Source of the DNA: Rhodobacter sp. TJ_12
GTDB lineage: Bacteria; Pseudomonadota; Alphaproteobacteria; Rhodobacterales; Rhodobacteraceae
Direction of reading: 5' to 3'
Length of the DNA stretch: 64,000 nt
Assembly (NCBI RefSeq): GCF_020023995.1
Contig: NZ_NRRD01000001.1
Location: forward strand, 248,001-312,000
Shown: piece by piece, positions 1 to 9,014 of the stretch
Layout: every line of letters begins with the position of its first letter
Numbering within the stretch: position 1 is the first letter of the stretch
The notes under the pieces: model-generated
Told to the model about the DNA's origin: nothing
The model's input: only the letters and a program-made list of their open reading frames with translations
Databases searched by the model: none
Translations under genes and position numbers: made by a program

Positions 1-298
1 GGGGCGGGTCTTCGGCATGGGCCCATTCCATCGGGCGCGCCCAAAGATCGCCCTGTGGATCGGGCGGCAGGATTTCCAGCACTGTCACTGGTGGCAGGCT
101 GTCTTTGTCATGGTAATGGCGCTTGCGGCGCTGGATCTTCCCCTCAGCCGCCAATTCTTTCAAAAGCCGCTTCAGCTCGATCTTCGCGGTGCCCTTAAGC
201 CCAAAGGCCTTGGCCAAATCGCGTTTCGCCCCATGCTCGGGGTTGTCGGCAAGCCAAGCGAGGATCTGTTCTTTGGTGGGGATCGGGTTGTGTGTCAT
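1..298 (-). CDS. rnr: Ribonuclease R, N-terminal part (runs off the window)
   Basis: Reading leftwards from an ATG at 298, an open frame of 99 codons continues past the window edge. It begins MTHNPIPTKEQILAWL and continues through KRDLAKAFGLKG and ELKRLLKELAAEGKI, a winged-helix-like N-terminal segment, followed by a basic stretch (RRKRHYHDKD) and then PPVTVLEILPPDPQGDLWARP. This is the N-terminal layout of RNase R (VacB), a processive 3'-5' exoribonuclease that degrades structured RNA. The catalytic RNB and S1 domains would lie outside the window, so activity cannot be judged. It follows the hydroxybutyryl-CoA dehydrogenase gene on the same strand after 41 bases. Confidence 0.75.
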   Translation of the reverse strand, partial: MTHNPIPTKEQILAWLADNPEHGAKRDLAKAFGLKGTAKIELKRLLKELAAEGKIQRRKRHYHDKDSLPPVTVLEILPPDPQGDLWARPMEWAHAEDPP

Positions 299-339
299 GA
301 CCCTGCCTAGCACGCGCAAGCAGGGCCGTTAAGCCACGA

Positions 340-1215
340 TCAGCGTGTCGGCACCGGGGTTTCGCCACGATAGTCGTAGAAGCCGCGCCCGGTCTTGCGG
401 CCCAGCCAGCCAGCTTCGACATATTTCGTCAAAAGCGGGCAGGGGCGATATTTGGTATCCGCCAGCCCGTCATGCAGCACGTTCATGATTGCCAAGCAGG
501 TATCAAGCCCGATGAAATCGGCCAGTTCCAGCGGCCCCATCGGATGATTGGCGCCCAGTTTCAACGCCATATCGATGGATTTAACGTTCCCGACACCTTC
601 GTAAAGCGTATAGACCGCCTCGTTGATCATCGGCACCAGCACCCGGTTCACGATAAAGGCCGGGAAATCCTCGGCCGAGGCGGCGGTCTTTCCCAGGGTT
701 TCAATCACCGCCAAAAGCGCCTTGTAGGTGGCTTCATCGGTGGCAATCCCGCGGATCAGTTCCACCAATTGCATCACTGGCACCGGGTTCATGAAATGCA
801 CGCCAAGGAATTTTTCGGGCCGGTCGGTGCGCGAGGCCAGCCGCGTGATCGAGATCGAAGAGGTATTGGTGGCCAGAATGGTTTCGGGCTTCAGATGCGG
901 CAGCAGGCTGTCGAAGATGCTCTGTTTGACCGATTCGCGTTCGGTTGCAGCCTCGATCACCAGATCGCATTGCCCCAGTTGTGCAATGTCGAGTGTGGTG
1001 CCGATCCGCGCAAGCGCCGCATCCTTGGCCTCGGCGCTGATCTTTTCGCGGCTTACCTGACGGTCGAGGTTCTTAGTGATCGTGGCCATCGCTCTTTCAA
1101 GGCTTTCGGGGGCCACATCCATCAAGGTCACGCCATAGCCCGACAAAGCGAACACATGGGCTATCCCGTTGCCCATTTGCCCCGCGCCCACGACACCCAC
1201 GGTTTCGATCGTCAT
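340..1215 (-). CDS. 3-hydroxybutyryl-CoA dehydrogenase
   Basis: This 291-residue protein matches the usual length of bacterial NAD(P)-dependent 3-hydroxyacyl-CoA dehydrogenases of the Hbd/PaaH type. The N-terminus carries the Rossmann signature GVVGAGQMGNGIAHV. NTSSISIT and the HFMNPVPVMQLVE catalytic-histidine motif follow near residues 115-150, and the helical dimerisation half holds FIVNRVLVPMINEA. It interconverts 3-hydroxybutyryl-CoA and acetoacetyl-CoA in short-chain fatty-acid or polyhydroxybutyrate-related metabolism. The etfBA genes nearby on the same strand fit a beta-oxidation context, but a DUF6473 gene on the opposite strand separates them, so they are not one operon. A promoter-like sequence lies just upstream (1243-1271). 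Confidence 0.9.
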   Translation of the reverse strand: MTIETVGVVGAGQMGNGIAHVFALSGYGVTLMDVAPESLERAMATITKNLDRQVSREKISAEAKDAALARIGTTLDIAQLGQCDLVIEAATERESVKQSIFDSLLPHLKPETILATNTSSISITRLASRTDRPEKFLGVHFMNPVPVMQLVELIRGIATDEATYKALLAVIETLGKTAASAEDFPAFIVNRVLVPMINEAVYTLYEGVGNVKSIDMALKLGANHPMGPLELADFIGLDTCLAIMNVLHDGLADTKYRPCPLLTKYVEAGWLGRKTGRGFYDYRGETPVPTR

Positions 1216-1242
1216 TTTCGTTCCTTCTCTCGGATTGGAAAA

Positions 1243-1271
1243 ATCCTAAGCGCGATGCTGCACTGCGGCAA
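1243..1271 (-). promoter_or_regulatory. Predicted promoter of the hydroxybutyryl-CoA dehydrogenase gene
   Basis: On the minus strand a -35-like TTGCCG and a -10-like TAGGAT are separated by exactly 17 bases. The -10 lies about 28 bases upstream of the ATG at 1215, leaving a short leader that contains GAAGGAAC as ribosome binding site. The arrangement resembles several other putative promoters in this window. Prediction by eye only. Confidence 0.45.
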
Positions 1272-1365
1272 GCCCTATTCGAATTGTGTCAATTTTCCCT
1301 TTAGCTCTTTCGCAAGGCTTTCGGGCCACCCTGCCGGTGGGTGAGTCGAAAACAAGGTGGGATGA

Positions 1366-2190
1366 ATGGCCTTCGAATATGCGGGCAGTGGTGCCCTTGA
1401 CTATTTTCCGTGCCGCTATGGCAAATCTAAACTTCTGTTTCGGGGGCCACGCCGTGATCTGACCAAACCCTTCGTGGGGGCGTTTGGGGGTACGGAAACC
1501 TATGGCAAGTTCATTGCCGATCCGTGGCCCGCACTTTTGGAAGATCGGTTGGAGTTCCCGGTGGTGAACTTTGGCTATCTCAATGCCGGGATCGATGTAT
1601 TTTACAGCGAACCGCAGGTGCCCGAGATCACCAAAGCGTCCAATCTGACGGTGATCCAGCTTTTGGGGGCGCCGAATATGTCGAACCGGTTTTATGCCGT
1701 GCATCCGCGCCGCAATGACCGGTTTTTGCGGGCGTCGAACCTGATGCGCGCGGTCTTTGACGATGTCGATTTCACCGAATTCAACTTTACCCGGCACATG
1801 CTGACCTCGTTGCAGGAATATGCGCCGGATCGGTTCGATACGCTGGTGACAGAGTTGCGCACGGCTTGGGTGGCGCGGATGCGGGGCCTTTTGGAAAAGG
1901 TGGCCGGGCCGAAGCTGCTTTTGTGGGTGGCCGATTACCATGCGCCGCTGGAATCCGACCCTTTGGGCCCCGAGCCGCTTTTGGTCAACAAGGATATGGT
2001 GGCCGAAATCGCGCCTTTGGCCGATGGCTTGGTCAAGGTGAACCCCTCGACGATGGCGCGCTCCACCGGCACGGTGGGGATGCATTATGGTCCGATGGAA
2101 GAGCCTGCCGCGCAAACCATGCCGGGCCCGATCGTGCATCAAGAAATTGCCGAAGCGCTGGCCCCAGAGGTCAGGAAATTCATCGGCTAA
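1366..2190 (+). CDS. DUF6473-type conserved protein
   Basis: A 274-residue soluble protein without signal peptide or membrane segment. The N-terminus (DYFPCRYGKSKLLFRGPRRD, then GAFGGTETYGKF and NFGYLNAGIDVF) has the look of the DUF6473 family, common in Rhodobacteraceae and of unknown function. I recognise it from pattern memory only. It is transcribed alone, convergent with etfA, and a strong bidirectional terminator hairpin follows its stop. The start ATG at 1366 was chosen because the conserved-looking sequence begins immediately after it. No catalytic motif is evident, and I assign no function. Confidence 0.6.
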   Translation: MAFEYAGSGALDYFPCRYGKSKLLFRGPRRDLTKPFVGAFGGTETYGKFIADPWPALLEDRLEFPVVNFGYLNAGIDVFYSEPQVPEITKASNLTVIQLLGAPNMSNRFYAVHPRRNDRFLRASNLMRAVFDDVDFTEFNFTRHMLTSLQEYAPDRFDTLVTELRTAWVARMRGLLEKVAGPKLLLWVADYHAPLESDPLGPEPLLVNKDMVAEIAPLADGLVKVNPSTMARSTGTVGMHYGPMEEPAAQTMPGPIVHQEIAEALAPEVRKFIG

Positions 2191-2192
2191 AC

Positions 2193-2222
2193 AAAAAGCC
2201 CCGCCGTTTGGCGGGGCTTTTC
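2193..2222. terminator. Bidirectional intrinsic terminator between the DUF6473 gene and etfA
   Basis: AAAAAGCCCCGCC, a TTT loop region and GGCGGGGCTTTT form a perfect GC-rich stem flanked by A and T runs on either side. It can terminate both the plus-strand gene ending at 2190 and the minus-strand etfA ending at 2239. Confidence 0.8.
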
Positions 2223-2238
2223 AATTCTGGGGACGCGC

Positions 2239-3165
2239 TTAAAGCTTGTCGGTCAGTTCCGGCACGGCGGCGAACAGATCGGCGACAAGGCCGTAATCCG
2301 CCACTTGGAAGATCGGCGCTTCTTCGTCTTTGTTGATCGCGACGATGACCTTGGAATCCTTCATCCCGGCAAGGTGCTGAATCGCCCCCGAGATGCCCAC
2401 GGCCACGTAAAGTTCCGGCGCGACGACTTTGCCGGTCTGGCCCACCTGCCAGTCGTTCGGCGCAAAGCCACTGTCGACCGCGGCGCGCGAGGCGCCCACG
2501 GCAGCACCCAGCTTGTCAGCCAGTTTTTCGATCAGCGCGAAATCTTCTTCCGAGCCAACGCCACGGCCACCCGAAACCACGATTTTCGCCGAGGTGAGTT
2601 CGGGGCGGTCGGATTCGGCCACCTTGTCCTCGACCCAAGTCGACAGACCTTTGTCGCCCGCCGCCGCCACGGCTTCCACTGCGGCAGAGCCGCCAGCGCC
2701 GGTCGCCTCGAAGGAGGCGGTACGGATCGTGGCAATTTTCACCGGATCGGCGGATTTCACCGTTTGCATCGCGTTGCCCGCGTAGATCGGGCGCTCGAAC
2801 GTGTCGGCATCGACAACGCCGGTGATGTCCGACAGCACCATCACGTCCAAAAGCGCGGCGATGCGCGGCAGGGCGTTCTTGGCCGCAGCGGTCGAGGGGG
2901 CGAGTATATGGGTGTAGCCCGACGCGATCGAGACAACCAGATCGGCCAGCGGCTCGGCCAGACCATGCGCATAGGCCGCATCATCGGCGGTCAGCACTTT
3001 TTCGACGCCATCCAGCGCAGCAGCGGCCGCCGCCGCATCGGCAATGCCCGCGCCCGCGACCAGCACCGTCACCGGGCCCATTTGTTTCGCAGCGCTCAGC
3101 GCCTTGGCGGTAGCATCGGTGGCCAGCGCCGCGCCATGAAGTTCAGCAATCAGGAGAACGGACAT
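2239..3165 (-). CDS. etfA: Electron transfer flavoprotein subunit alpha
   Basis: At 308 residues this is normal for EtfA. The C-terminal FAD-binding domain is clear: [14 protein letters not shown] near residue 195, [20 protein letters not shown] and then [16 protein letters not shown] near 250-275, ending with [15 protein letters not shown]. With EtfB it forms the heterodimer that carries electrons from acyl-CoA and other flavin dehydrogenases to ETF-ubiquinone oxidoreductase. It is translationally coupled to etfB: the etfB stop and etfA start overlap as TAATG at 3165. A bidirectional terminator follows the gene. Confidence 0.96.
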   Translation of the reverse strand: MSVLLIAELHGAALATDATAKALSAAKQMGPVTVLVAGAGIADAAAAAAALDGVEKVLTADDAAYAHGLAEPLADLVVSIASGYTHILAPSTAAAKNALPRIAALLDVMVLSDITGVVDADTFERPIYAGNAMQTVKSADPVKIATIRTASFEATGAGGSAAVEAVAAAGDKGLSTWVEDKVAESDRPELTSAKIVVSGGRGVGSEEDFALIEKLADKLGAAVGASRAAVDSGFAPNDWQVGQTGKVVAPELYVAVGISGAIQHLAGMKDSKVIVAINKDEEAPIFQVADYGLVADLFAAVPELTDKL

Positions 3166-3923
3166 TAGAGCACCCCCGCATCTTTGAGTTTGCCGACAAG
3201 CTCATCGACCGAGCCCACGGTGATCCCGGCGGCGCGGCCCGCCGGCTCGGCGGTTTTCACGACGGTCAGGCGCGGGGTCACATCGACGCCGTAATCGGCG
3301 GCGGTTTTCTCGGCCAGTTCTTTTTTCTTCGCTTTCATGATGTTGGGAAGCGAAGCATAGCGCGGCTCGTTCAGGCGCAGGTCAGCCGTGATGACCGCGG
3401 GCAGCTTGACCGAGATCGTTTGCAGACCGCCATCGACTTCGCGCGTCACCTTGGCGGAATCTCCGTCGACGGTGACTTCGCTGGCGAAGGTCGCTTGGCT
3501 CCAACCCAGAAGCGCCGAAAGCATCTGCCCGGTGGCGTTCATGTCGTTGTCGATCGCTTGTTTGCCCGCGATGATCATGCCGGGCTGCTCTTCCTCGGCG
3601 ACTTTCGCCAGAATTTTCGCAACGGCGAGCGGCTCGATGTCGGTATGCACATCCTCGGCGGCGACGACGAGGATCGCCCGATCCGCCCCCATTGCCAGCG
3701 CGGTGCGCAGCGTTTCTTGCGCCTGTTTCACGCCGATCGACACCACGACAATCTCGGAAACCACGCCTTTTTCTTTCAGGCGGATCGCTTCTTCGACGGC
3801 GATTTCGTCGAAGGGGTTCATCGACATTTTCACATTCGCCAGATCGACCCCGCTGCCATCCGCTTTCACGCGGACTTTCACGTTATAGTCGATCACGCGC
3901 TTCACAGGCACGAGGACCTTCAT
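3165..3923 (-). CDS. etfB: Electron transfer flavoprotein subunit beta
   Basis: A 252-residue EtfB. Visible family marks are [13 protein letters not shown] followed by [15 protein letters not shown] (nucleotide-domain strand and helix), [15 protein letters not shown] in the AMP-binding region, and [13 protein letters not shown], the recognition loop with the leucine anchor used to dock partner dehydrogenases. It is the first gene of the etfBA operon, read leftwards, and its stop overlaps the start of etfA. The 166-base gap upstream (3924-4089) should hold its promoter, but I found no convincing -35/-10 pair there. Confidence 0.96.
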   Translation of the reverse strand: MKVLVPVKRVIDYNVKVRVKADGSGVDLANVKMSMNPFDEIAVEEAIRLKEKGVVSEIVVVSIGVKQAQETLRTALAMGADRAILVVAAEDVHTDIEPLAVAKILAKVAEEEQPGMIIAGKQAIDNDMNATGQMLSALLGWSQATFASEVTVDGDSAKVTREVDGGLQTISVKLPAVITADLRLNEPRYASLPNIMKAKKKELAEKTAADYGVDVTPRLTVVKTAEPAGRAAGITVGSVDELVGKLKDAGVL

Positions 3924-4089
3924 CGGCGGTGTCTCCCTAGTTTATTGCGCCGCCCCAAGCGGGGCGGATTCCCGTTTCGGCAATTTTGTTACAATGCGCC
4001 TGCAGCAAAAGACAGATGAAAAACGACCCCCTGCTGTGTCGCTACGTCACGTCGCGACATCTGTTTGCGCTAAAAACGCGCCCGATGCC

Positions 4090-4929
4090 TCAGGCCTTTG
4101 AAAAGAGCCAGTCCTGCGCGGGCAGCGGCAGGATGCGCCGTGCCACGGCGGCCAGATAGGTGGCATTGGTGACGTAGTAATGCGATTTGGGGCGGGCATC
4201 CGTCAGCGCGCGCAGAAGCTTCTCGGTCACGGCGGAACAGGGCATCTCAAACGTGTCGGGCTTGCCCGGCGGGTTATATAGCCGCCTAAGCAAAGAGCTT
4301 TCATATTGCGCGCGTCGGGCAGAGGCTTTCCAGTCAACCCATTTTTCGAAGTGCGGGATCGAATTGACCCGGATTTTGGTCGGGATCGGGCCGGGGTTGA
4401 GCGTGATGATATGAATGCCGGTGTCGCGCATTTCCCGGCGCAGCACCTCGGTCAGGCCTTCCAGAGCGAATTTGGTCGAGACATAGGCCCCGCGCCAGCG
4501 AATGCCGACAAGGCCCAACACGGACGAGCATTGCACGATCCGGCCTTCGCCGTTTTCGCCCTGTGCCCGCATCACCTTGATCGCGCGGGTGGTCAGATCG
4601 TGCAGGCCGAAAAGGTTGGTCTCAAAAATTTCGCGCAGTGCATCGGCGGGCAGATCTTCCACCGCGCCGGGGCAGGCAAAGGCGGCATTGTTGTAAACCG
4701 CATCCAGCCGCCCACGCCCGCGCGCCAAAGCTTCGTTGAAACCTGCCTCGATCGAACTCGGGTCGGCCATGTCCAATTGAAAGGAGGTCAACCCCTCGCT
4801 GCGCAGCCGGTCACAATCCTCTTCGTGCCGACAGGTGGCAAAGACCTTCCAGCCCGCTTTTTGCAGCCCATGCGCCGCATCATAGCCGATACCGGACGAG
4901 CAGCCGGTGATCAGGATCGTCTTTGCCAT
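4090..4929 (-). CDS. SDR family NAD(P)-dependent oxidoreductase
   Basis: This 279-residue classical short-chain dehydrogenase has the cofactor motif TGCSSGIG near residues 8-15, an NNAAFA motif near 85, and the catalytic serine plus YVSTK pair (QCSSVLG, then AYVSTKFALEGL). The ATG at 4929 is preferred to the more upstream one at 5004: the Rossmann strand MAKTILITG begins immediately after it and a G-rich Shine-Dalgarno precedes it. The substrate is unknown. TCRHEEDCDRL after the second strand, with Arg at its start, slightly favours NADP(H). It stands 92 bases upstream (in genome order) of the SH3-type gene, both on the minus strand. Confidence 0.85.
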   Translation of the reverse strand: MAKTILITGCSSGIGYDAAHGLQKAGWKVFATCRHEEDCDRLRSEGLTSFQLDMADPSSIEAGFNEALARGRGRLDAVYNNAAFACPGAVEDLPADALREIFETNLFGLHDLTTRAIKVMRAQGENGEGRIVQCSSVLGLVGIRWRGAYVSTKFALEGLTEVLRREMRDTGIHIITLNPGPIPTKIRVNSIPHFEKWVDWKASARRAQYESSLLRRLYNPPGKPDTFEMPCSAVTEKLLRALTDARPKSHYYVTNATYLAAVARRILPLPAQDWLFSKA

Positions 4930-5021
4930 GCGGCACCCCCCGTTGGTTCCCCATTGGGATACGGGAACCCGGGGCAGGGGGCAACATTCTTGACCCGGCC
5001 GCAAAGACCATGGCGCTCCGT

Positions 5022-5534
5022 TTAGGAGTTAGGTCGCAGAAGGCTTTTGGCCATCCAGCCATCCACCCCGTCGCCTTCGATGCGGACCTGCACCCACCCA
5101 TCGCCGGGGTCGGCGACCACGCGCACCTCTTCGCCCCGCTCTAGGCTGCCGATGACCGGATGCGTGGTGCCGCGCCCGCCGCGCACATTGGCTCGGTTGA
5201 CACGCACCGCAAAGACCCGACCGGGGCCCGCGGTCATGATGTCATCCTTCACGCGATATTCGGGCGAGGGGCGCAGCGCCGGACCCGGCATCGGCGCAAG
5301 CCGTGCGGGCACGATGCGTGGCGCTTGGTCTTGTGTGGTGCGGACCGCCGCCTGAACCAGCATGTCATCTTGCATAAGCGCCGCATCGGCTTTGGCCAGC
5401 AGGCTGGTTTTTGGCGGTTCTGCCGCCGCCACCTTTGACGGGGCAAGGGCCAAGCCATCGGTTTCCACTGATCGTCCCACGATGGTTAGAACAAGATAAA
5501 GAGCAACAAGTGTCAAAAAAGTCATTCGGATCAT
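5022..5534 (-). CDS. SH3-domain protein with N-terminal membrane anchor or signal
   Basis: A 170-residue protein starting MIRMTFLTLVALYLVLTIVG, a hydrophobic segment that is either an uncleaved anchor or a signal peptide. A low-complexity linker follows, and the C-terminal 65 residues resemble a bacterial SH3 (SH3b) fold: VNRANVRGGRGTTHPVIGSL, then GEEVRVVADPGDGWVQVRI and GWMAKSLL. Such domains often bind cell-wall peptides in the periplasm, so I infer a periplasmic envelope role. The start at 5534 was chosen over 5558 because a GGGGGAGG ribosome binding site sits five bases upstream of it. It is divergent from parC. Confidence 0.75.
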   Translation of the reverse strand: MIRMTFLTLVALYLVLTIVGRSVETDGLALAPSKVAAAEPPKTSLLAKADAALMQDDMLVQAAVRTTQDQAPRIVPARLAPMPGPALRPSPEYRVKDDIMTAGPGRVFAVRVNRANVRGGRGTTHPVIGSLERGEEVRVVADPGDGWVQVRIEGDGVDGWMAKSLLRPNS

Positions 5535-5704
5535 GATACCCTCCCCCAAGGGACTCACTCACATAAAGGTTACATTACCCTGTCCAACATGTCGCACCCC
5601 CGCGAGTCAACTAAAGCGTTAACTGTTCTTGCGGGGTCGCGCCCGCTTGAGAGGGTTGATTTTTCGTGCTGGACCGACGCTCGGTCCCGATTTACACGGC
5701 TCAC

Positions 5705-7963
5705 ATGAGCAGCGACGACGAGACCCCGACCCATTCGACCCAGGCCGAACCGCTGGTGCGCGCCATCGGCGAGCGCTACCTGACCTATGCGCTGTCCACC
5801 ATCATGCACCGTGCGCTGCCCGATGCGCGTGACGGGCTCAAGCCCGTGCATCGGCGCATCCTCTACGCGATGCGGGAGCTGAAACTGTCCTCGACCGGGG
5901 GGTTCCGGAAATCGGCCAAGATTTCGGGCGATGTGATGGGGAACTACCACCCCCATGGCGATGCGGCGATCTATGATGCGATGGCGCGGCTCGCCCAAGA
6001 TTTCGCGATGCGCTATCCGCTGGTCGATGGTCAGGGCAACTACGGCAATATCGACGGCGATGGCCCGGCGGCGAGCCGGTATACCGAGGCGCGCATGGCC
6101 GCCCCTGCCGAGGCGCTTTTGGAAGGGCTGGCCGAAGACGCGGTTGATTTTCGCCCGAACTATGATGGCACGCTGACCGAACCGGTGGTGCTGCCCGCAG
6201 CCTTCCCGAACCTTTTGGCCAATGGCGCGTCCGGCATTGCGGTGGGTATGGCGACCAACATCCCGCCCCACAACCTTGATGAACTGGTCGAGGGCTGTTT
6301 GGCGCTGATTCGTGATCCAGATACGACGGATGAAGCCTTGGTCGATCTGATCCCGGGGCCGGATTTCCCCACCGGCGGCGTGATCGTGGAGCCCAAGGCG
6401 AATATCGTTGAAGCCTATCGCACCGGGCGCGGCGCGTTCCGGCTGCGTGCGCGCTGGGAAGTCGAAGACCTTGGCCGGGGCCAATGGCAGATCGTTGTCA
6501 CCGAGATCCCCTATCAGGTGCAAAAGGCCAAGCTGATCGAGCGGCTGGCGGAGTTGATCGAGACGAAAAAGGTCCCCGCCCTGGCCGATGTGCGCGATGA
6601 AAGCGCCGAGGATGTGCGGATCGTGCTGGAGCCGCGCGCCCGCACGGTCGAAGCCAGCCAGTTGATGGGCATGCTGTTTCGCAACTCGGAGCTTGAGATT
6701 CGCTTCTCGCTCAACATGAACGTGCTGATCGATGGGCGGGTGCCGAAAGTGTGCAGCCTCAAAGAGGTTCTGCGCGCCTTCCTCGACCATCGCCGCGATG
6801 TGCTGTGCCGCCGTTCCCGCCACCGGCTCGAAAAGATCGCCAACCGGCTTGAGGTGCTTGAGGGCTATATCATCGCCTTCCTCAACCTTGATCGGGTAAT
6901 CGAGATCATCCGCACCGAAGATGACCCGAAGGCCGCGTTGATCGCGGAAAACTGGGCGACGGATGCTGGCCCGCCGGTGCATCTGACCGAGGTGCAGGCC
7001 GAGGCAATTTTGAACATGCGCCTGCGCAGCCTGCGCAAGCTGGAAGAAATGGAATTGCGCGCCGAACGCGATGCGCTGCTGAAAGAGCAAGAAGGTCTTG
7101 AGGCACTTTTGGCCTCGGACAAGGCGCAGTGGAAAAAGATCACCTCGGAGTTGAACGCGGTTCGCAAAGCCTATGGCAAAGACACGAAGGCCGGGGCGCG
7201 ACGCAGTGACTTTGCCGAAGCGGGCGAAGTGGCCGAAGTGCCGATTGAGGCGATGATCGAGCGCGAGCCGATCACCGTGATCTTGTCGAAAATGGGGTGG
7301 GTCCGGGCGATGAAGGGGCATCAGCCGCTGGATGCCGAAGTGAAGTTCAAAGACGGCGACGGGCTGGCCTTTGCGCTGCATGCCGAAACCACCGACCGGA
7401 TCGTGCTGATGGGGTCAAACGGGCGGGCGTGGACGCTGTTGGGCGCCAACCTGCCCGGCGGGCGCGGCATGGGCGAGCCCGTGCGGCTGATGGTCGATCT
7501 GCCCAACGAGGTGGAAATCACCCATGTTTTGCTGCCCAAGGCGGGGCAGAAATATCTGCTCGCGTCCTCTGGCGGCGATGGGTTCGTGGCGCCGGGTGAG
7601 GAACTGATTGCCTCCACCCGGACGGGCAAACAGGTGCTGAACATGGCCGAGGGCGTGCGCACCCGGGTGTGCCGACTGGTGGCGGGCGATACGGTCGCTT
7701 GCGTGGGCGAAAACCGTAAAATGCTTGTTTTCGCGCTTGAGGAATTGCCCGAAATGGCGCGCGGCAAGGGGGTGCGGCTGCAAAAATACAAAGACGGCGG
7801 GTTAAGCGATGCGATCACCTTCCGCCTGGCCGACGGGCTGAGCTGGAAAGACCCGGCGGGCCGGACCCGGACCGAGGCCGATCTAACGGAATGGACGGCC
7901 AAACGCGCCAGCGCCGGGCGCATGGCTCCGCGCGGATTCCCGCGCGACAATCGCTTCACCTGA
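5705..7963 (+). CDS. parC: DNA topoisomerase IV subunit A
   Basis: About 752 residues, the length of ParC rather than GyrA. The winged-helix core is evident: [20 protein letters not shown], then [35 protein letters not shown] and the catalytic tyrosine in [10 protein letters not shown] near residue 120. C-terminal beta-pinwheel repeats follow (for example [14 protein letters not shown]). With ParE it decatenates daughter chromosomes. An in-frame GTG at 5666 would add 13 residues and has a GAGAGGG upstream. I prefer the ATG at 5705 because the added residues do not look conserved. No strong Shine-Dalgarno precedes 5705, so the start is uncertain. It is transcribed alone. Confidence 0.93.
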   Translation: MSSDDETPTHSTQAEPLVRAIGERYLTYALSTIMHRALPDARDGLKPVHRRILYAMRELKLSSTGGFRKSAKISGDVMGNYHPHGDAAIYDAMARLAQDFAMRYPLVDGQGNYGNIDGDGPAASRYTEARMAAPAEALLEGLAEDAVDFRPNYDGTLTEPVVLPAAFPNLLANGASGIAVGMATNIPPHNLDELVEGCLALIRDPDTTDEALVDLIPGPDFPTGGVIVEPKANIVEAYRTGRGAFRLRARWEVEDLGRGQWQIVVTEIPYQVQKAKLIERLAELIETKKVPALADVRDESAEDVRIVLEPRARTVEASQLMGMLFRNSELEIRFSLNMNVLIDGRVPKVCSLKEVLRAFLDHRRDVLCRRSRHRLEKIANRLEVLEGYIIAFLNLDRVIEIIRTEDDPKAALIAENWATDAGPPVHLTEVQAEAILNMRLRSLRKLEEMELRAERDALLKEQEGLEALLASDKAQWKKITSELNAVRKAYGKDTKAGARRSDFAEAGEVAEVPIEAMIEREPITVILSKMGWVRAMKGHQPLDAEVKFKDGDGLAFALHAETTDRIVLMGSNGRAWTLLGANLPGGRGMGEPVRLMVDLPNEVEITHVLLPKAGQKYLLASSGGDGFVAPGEELIASTRTGKQVLNMAEGVRTRVCRLVAGDTVACVGENRKMLVFALEELPEMARGKGVRLQKYKDGGLSDAITFRLADGLSWKDPAGRTRTEADLTEWTAKRASAGRMAPRGFPRDNRFT

Positions 7964-8016
7964 CCGCGTGACGTGACGGGAAGGGCGGGACCGCGCCCGA
8001 CCCGACCGCGGCCGCG

Positions 8017-8823
8017 TCAGGCGTAAAGCTTGGCGACGCCAAGTCGTTCGTGGATCTGGTTCACTTCGGCAGGCTGCAAGTTCAGCGCGCTGGCCAGCCC
8101 GTGCAGATATTGCGCCTCGGTCTGATTATCGAGATCGATTGCCATCAGCGACACGGTGTAGGCTTGCGCCTCGAGGCCTTCGGGGATCAGCTTCACCAAA
8201 GCCTCGGTGTCGATCGGCGCGGCGAGTTCCGCCTGAACGAAGGCCTTTTCCTCGGCGTCGATATCGCCAAGCGCTTGCATCAGCTTACCCTGTTCGCCCG
8301 CATCGATCTGACCGTCGCATTTCGCGGCCTGGATCATGGCCTTGAGCAATACCGCCGCCGCCAGTTCTTGTTCGGGGGCGGGCGGCATTGCGGGTTCGCC
8401 GCCATTGGCGAAGGCCGAATTCAGCGTGGCCCCCAACCCACCGTCGCCGGCGAGCATCCCGCCCATAAAGGCCCCGACACCGCCCACAGATCCTGCGCCC
8501 GCCAGCACGCCTGCCAAATCGCCCAAGCCGCCGGTGCTTTTGGCACCGCCAAGCTGGCCCAGAAGGCCCGCAAGATCGGGCGCGTTGGTGCGCGGCGCGG
8601 CGGTGCGCATCCCCGCCAATTCGTCAAACAGCCCGCCAAGTCCGCCGATGACGCCGCCTGCGCCCGATCCGGCGACCACGCCCGGGCTGGCGCCCAGAAG
8701 TCCGCCCATCATATCGGCCAAACTGCCCGAACCTTCGCCGCTGCGCCGTTTTGCCAAGCTTGAGACGCCCTTGGCCATTGCCACTCCAAGCGCCACTTTC
8801 GCCAAAGTTCCCATAAAAGACAT
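8017..8823 (-). CDS. DUF533 / TerB-like domain protein
   Basis: A 268-residue protein in two parts. The first half is glycine-rich and low in complexity (GGLLGASPGVVAG, then GGVIGGLGGLFDELAGM and repeated LGG/AGG blocks). The second half, from about residue 155, is helical and acidic: AAVLLKAMIQAAKCDGQIDAGEQGKLMQALGDID, spread over several helices, the pattern of the TerB/DUF533 fold (compare E. coli YebE). No enzymatic role is established for the family. It reads leftwards with tuf1 divergent to its right, and the 53-base gap to parC on its left is convergent. The call is confident at domain level only. Confidence 0.75.
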   Translation of the reverse strand: MSFMGTLAKVALGVAMAKGVSSLAKRRSGEGSGSLADMMGGLLGASPGVVAGSGAGGVIGGLGGLFDELAGMRTAAPRTNAPDLAGLLGQLGGAKSTGGLGDLAGVLAGAGSVGGVGAFMGGMLAGDGGLGATLNSAFANGGEPAMPPAPEQELAAAVLLKAMIQAAKCDGQIDAGEQGKLMQALGDIDAEEKAFVQAELAAPIDTEALVKLIPEGLEAQAYTVSLMAIDLDNQTEAQYLHGLASALNLQPAEVNQIHERLGVAKLYA

Positions 8824-8931
8824 ATCCGCTCCCTTGCCGCGCGTGAATGTGCCCGAAGCTTACCCGGCGAGGCCTTGCATTCCGAGGGAAAATTTCTGCT
8901 TTTCGTCGCAGTTTGCCCCCACGAACCGGGC

Positions 8932-8960
8932 TTGATTTTTCCGCGTTTCGGCAATAGGGA
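8932..8960 (+). promoter_or_regulatory. Predicted promoter of tuf1
   Basis: TTGATT and TAGGGA are separated by 17 bases, about 55 bases upstream of the tuf1 ATG at 9015. The divergent DUF533 gene starts at 8823, so this 191-base gap must serve both directions. Confidence 0.5.
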
Positions 8961-9014
8961 ACGCGCCATATCACACTGGGCCGACGCCGGCCCCCGAACC
9001 AGAGGCGCCCGGAA

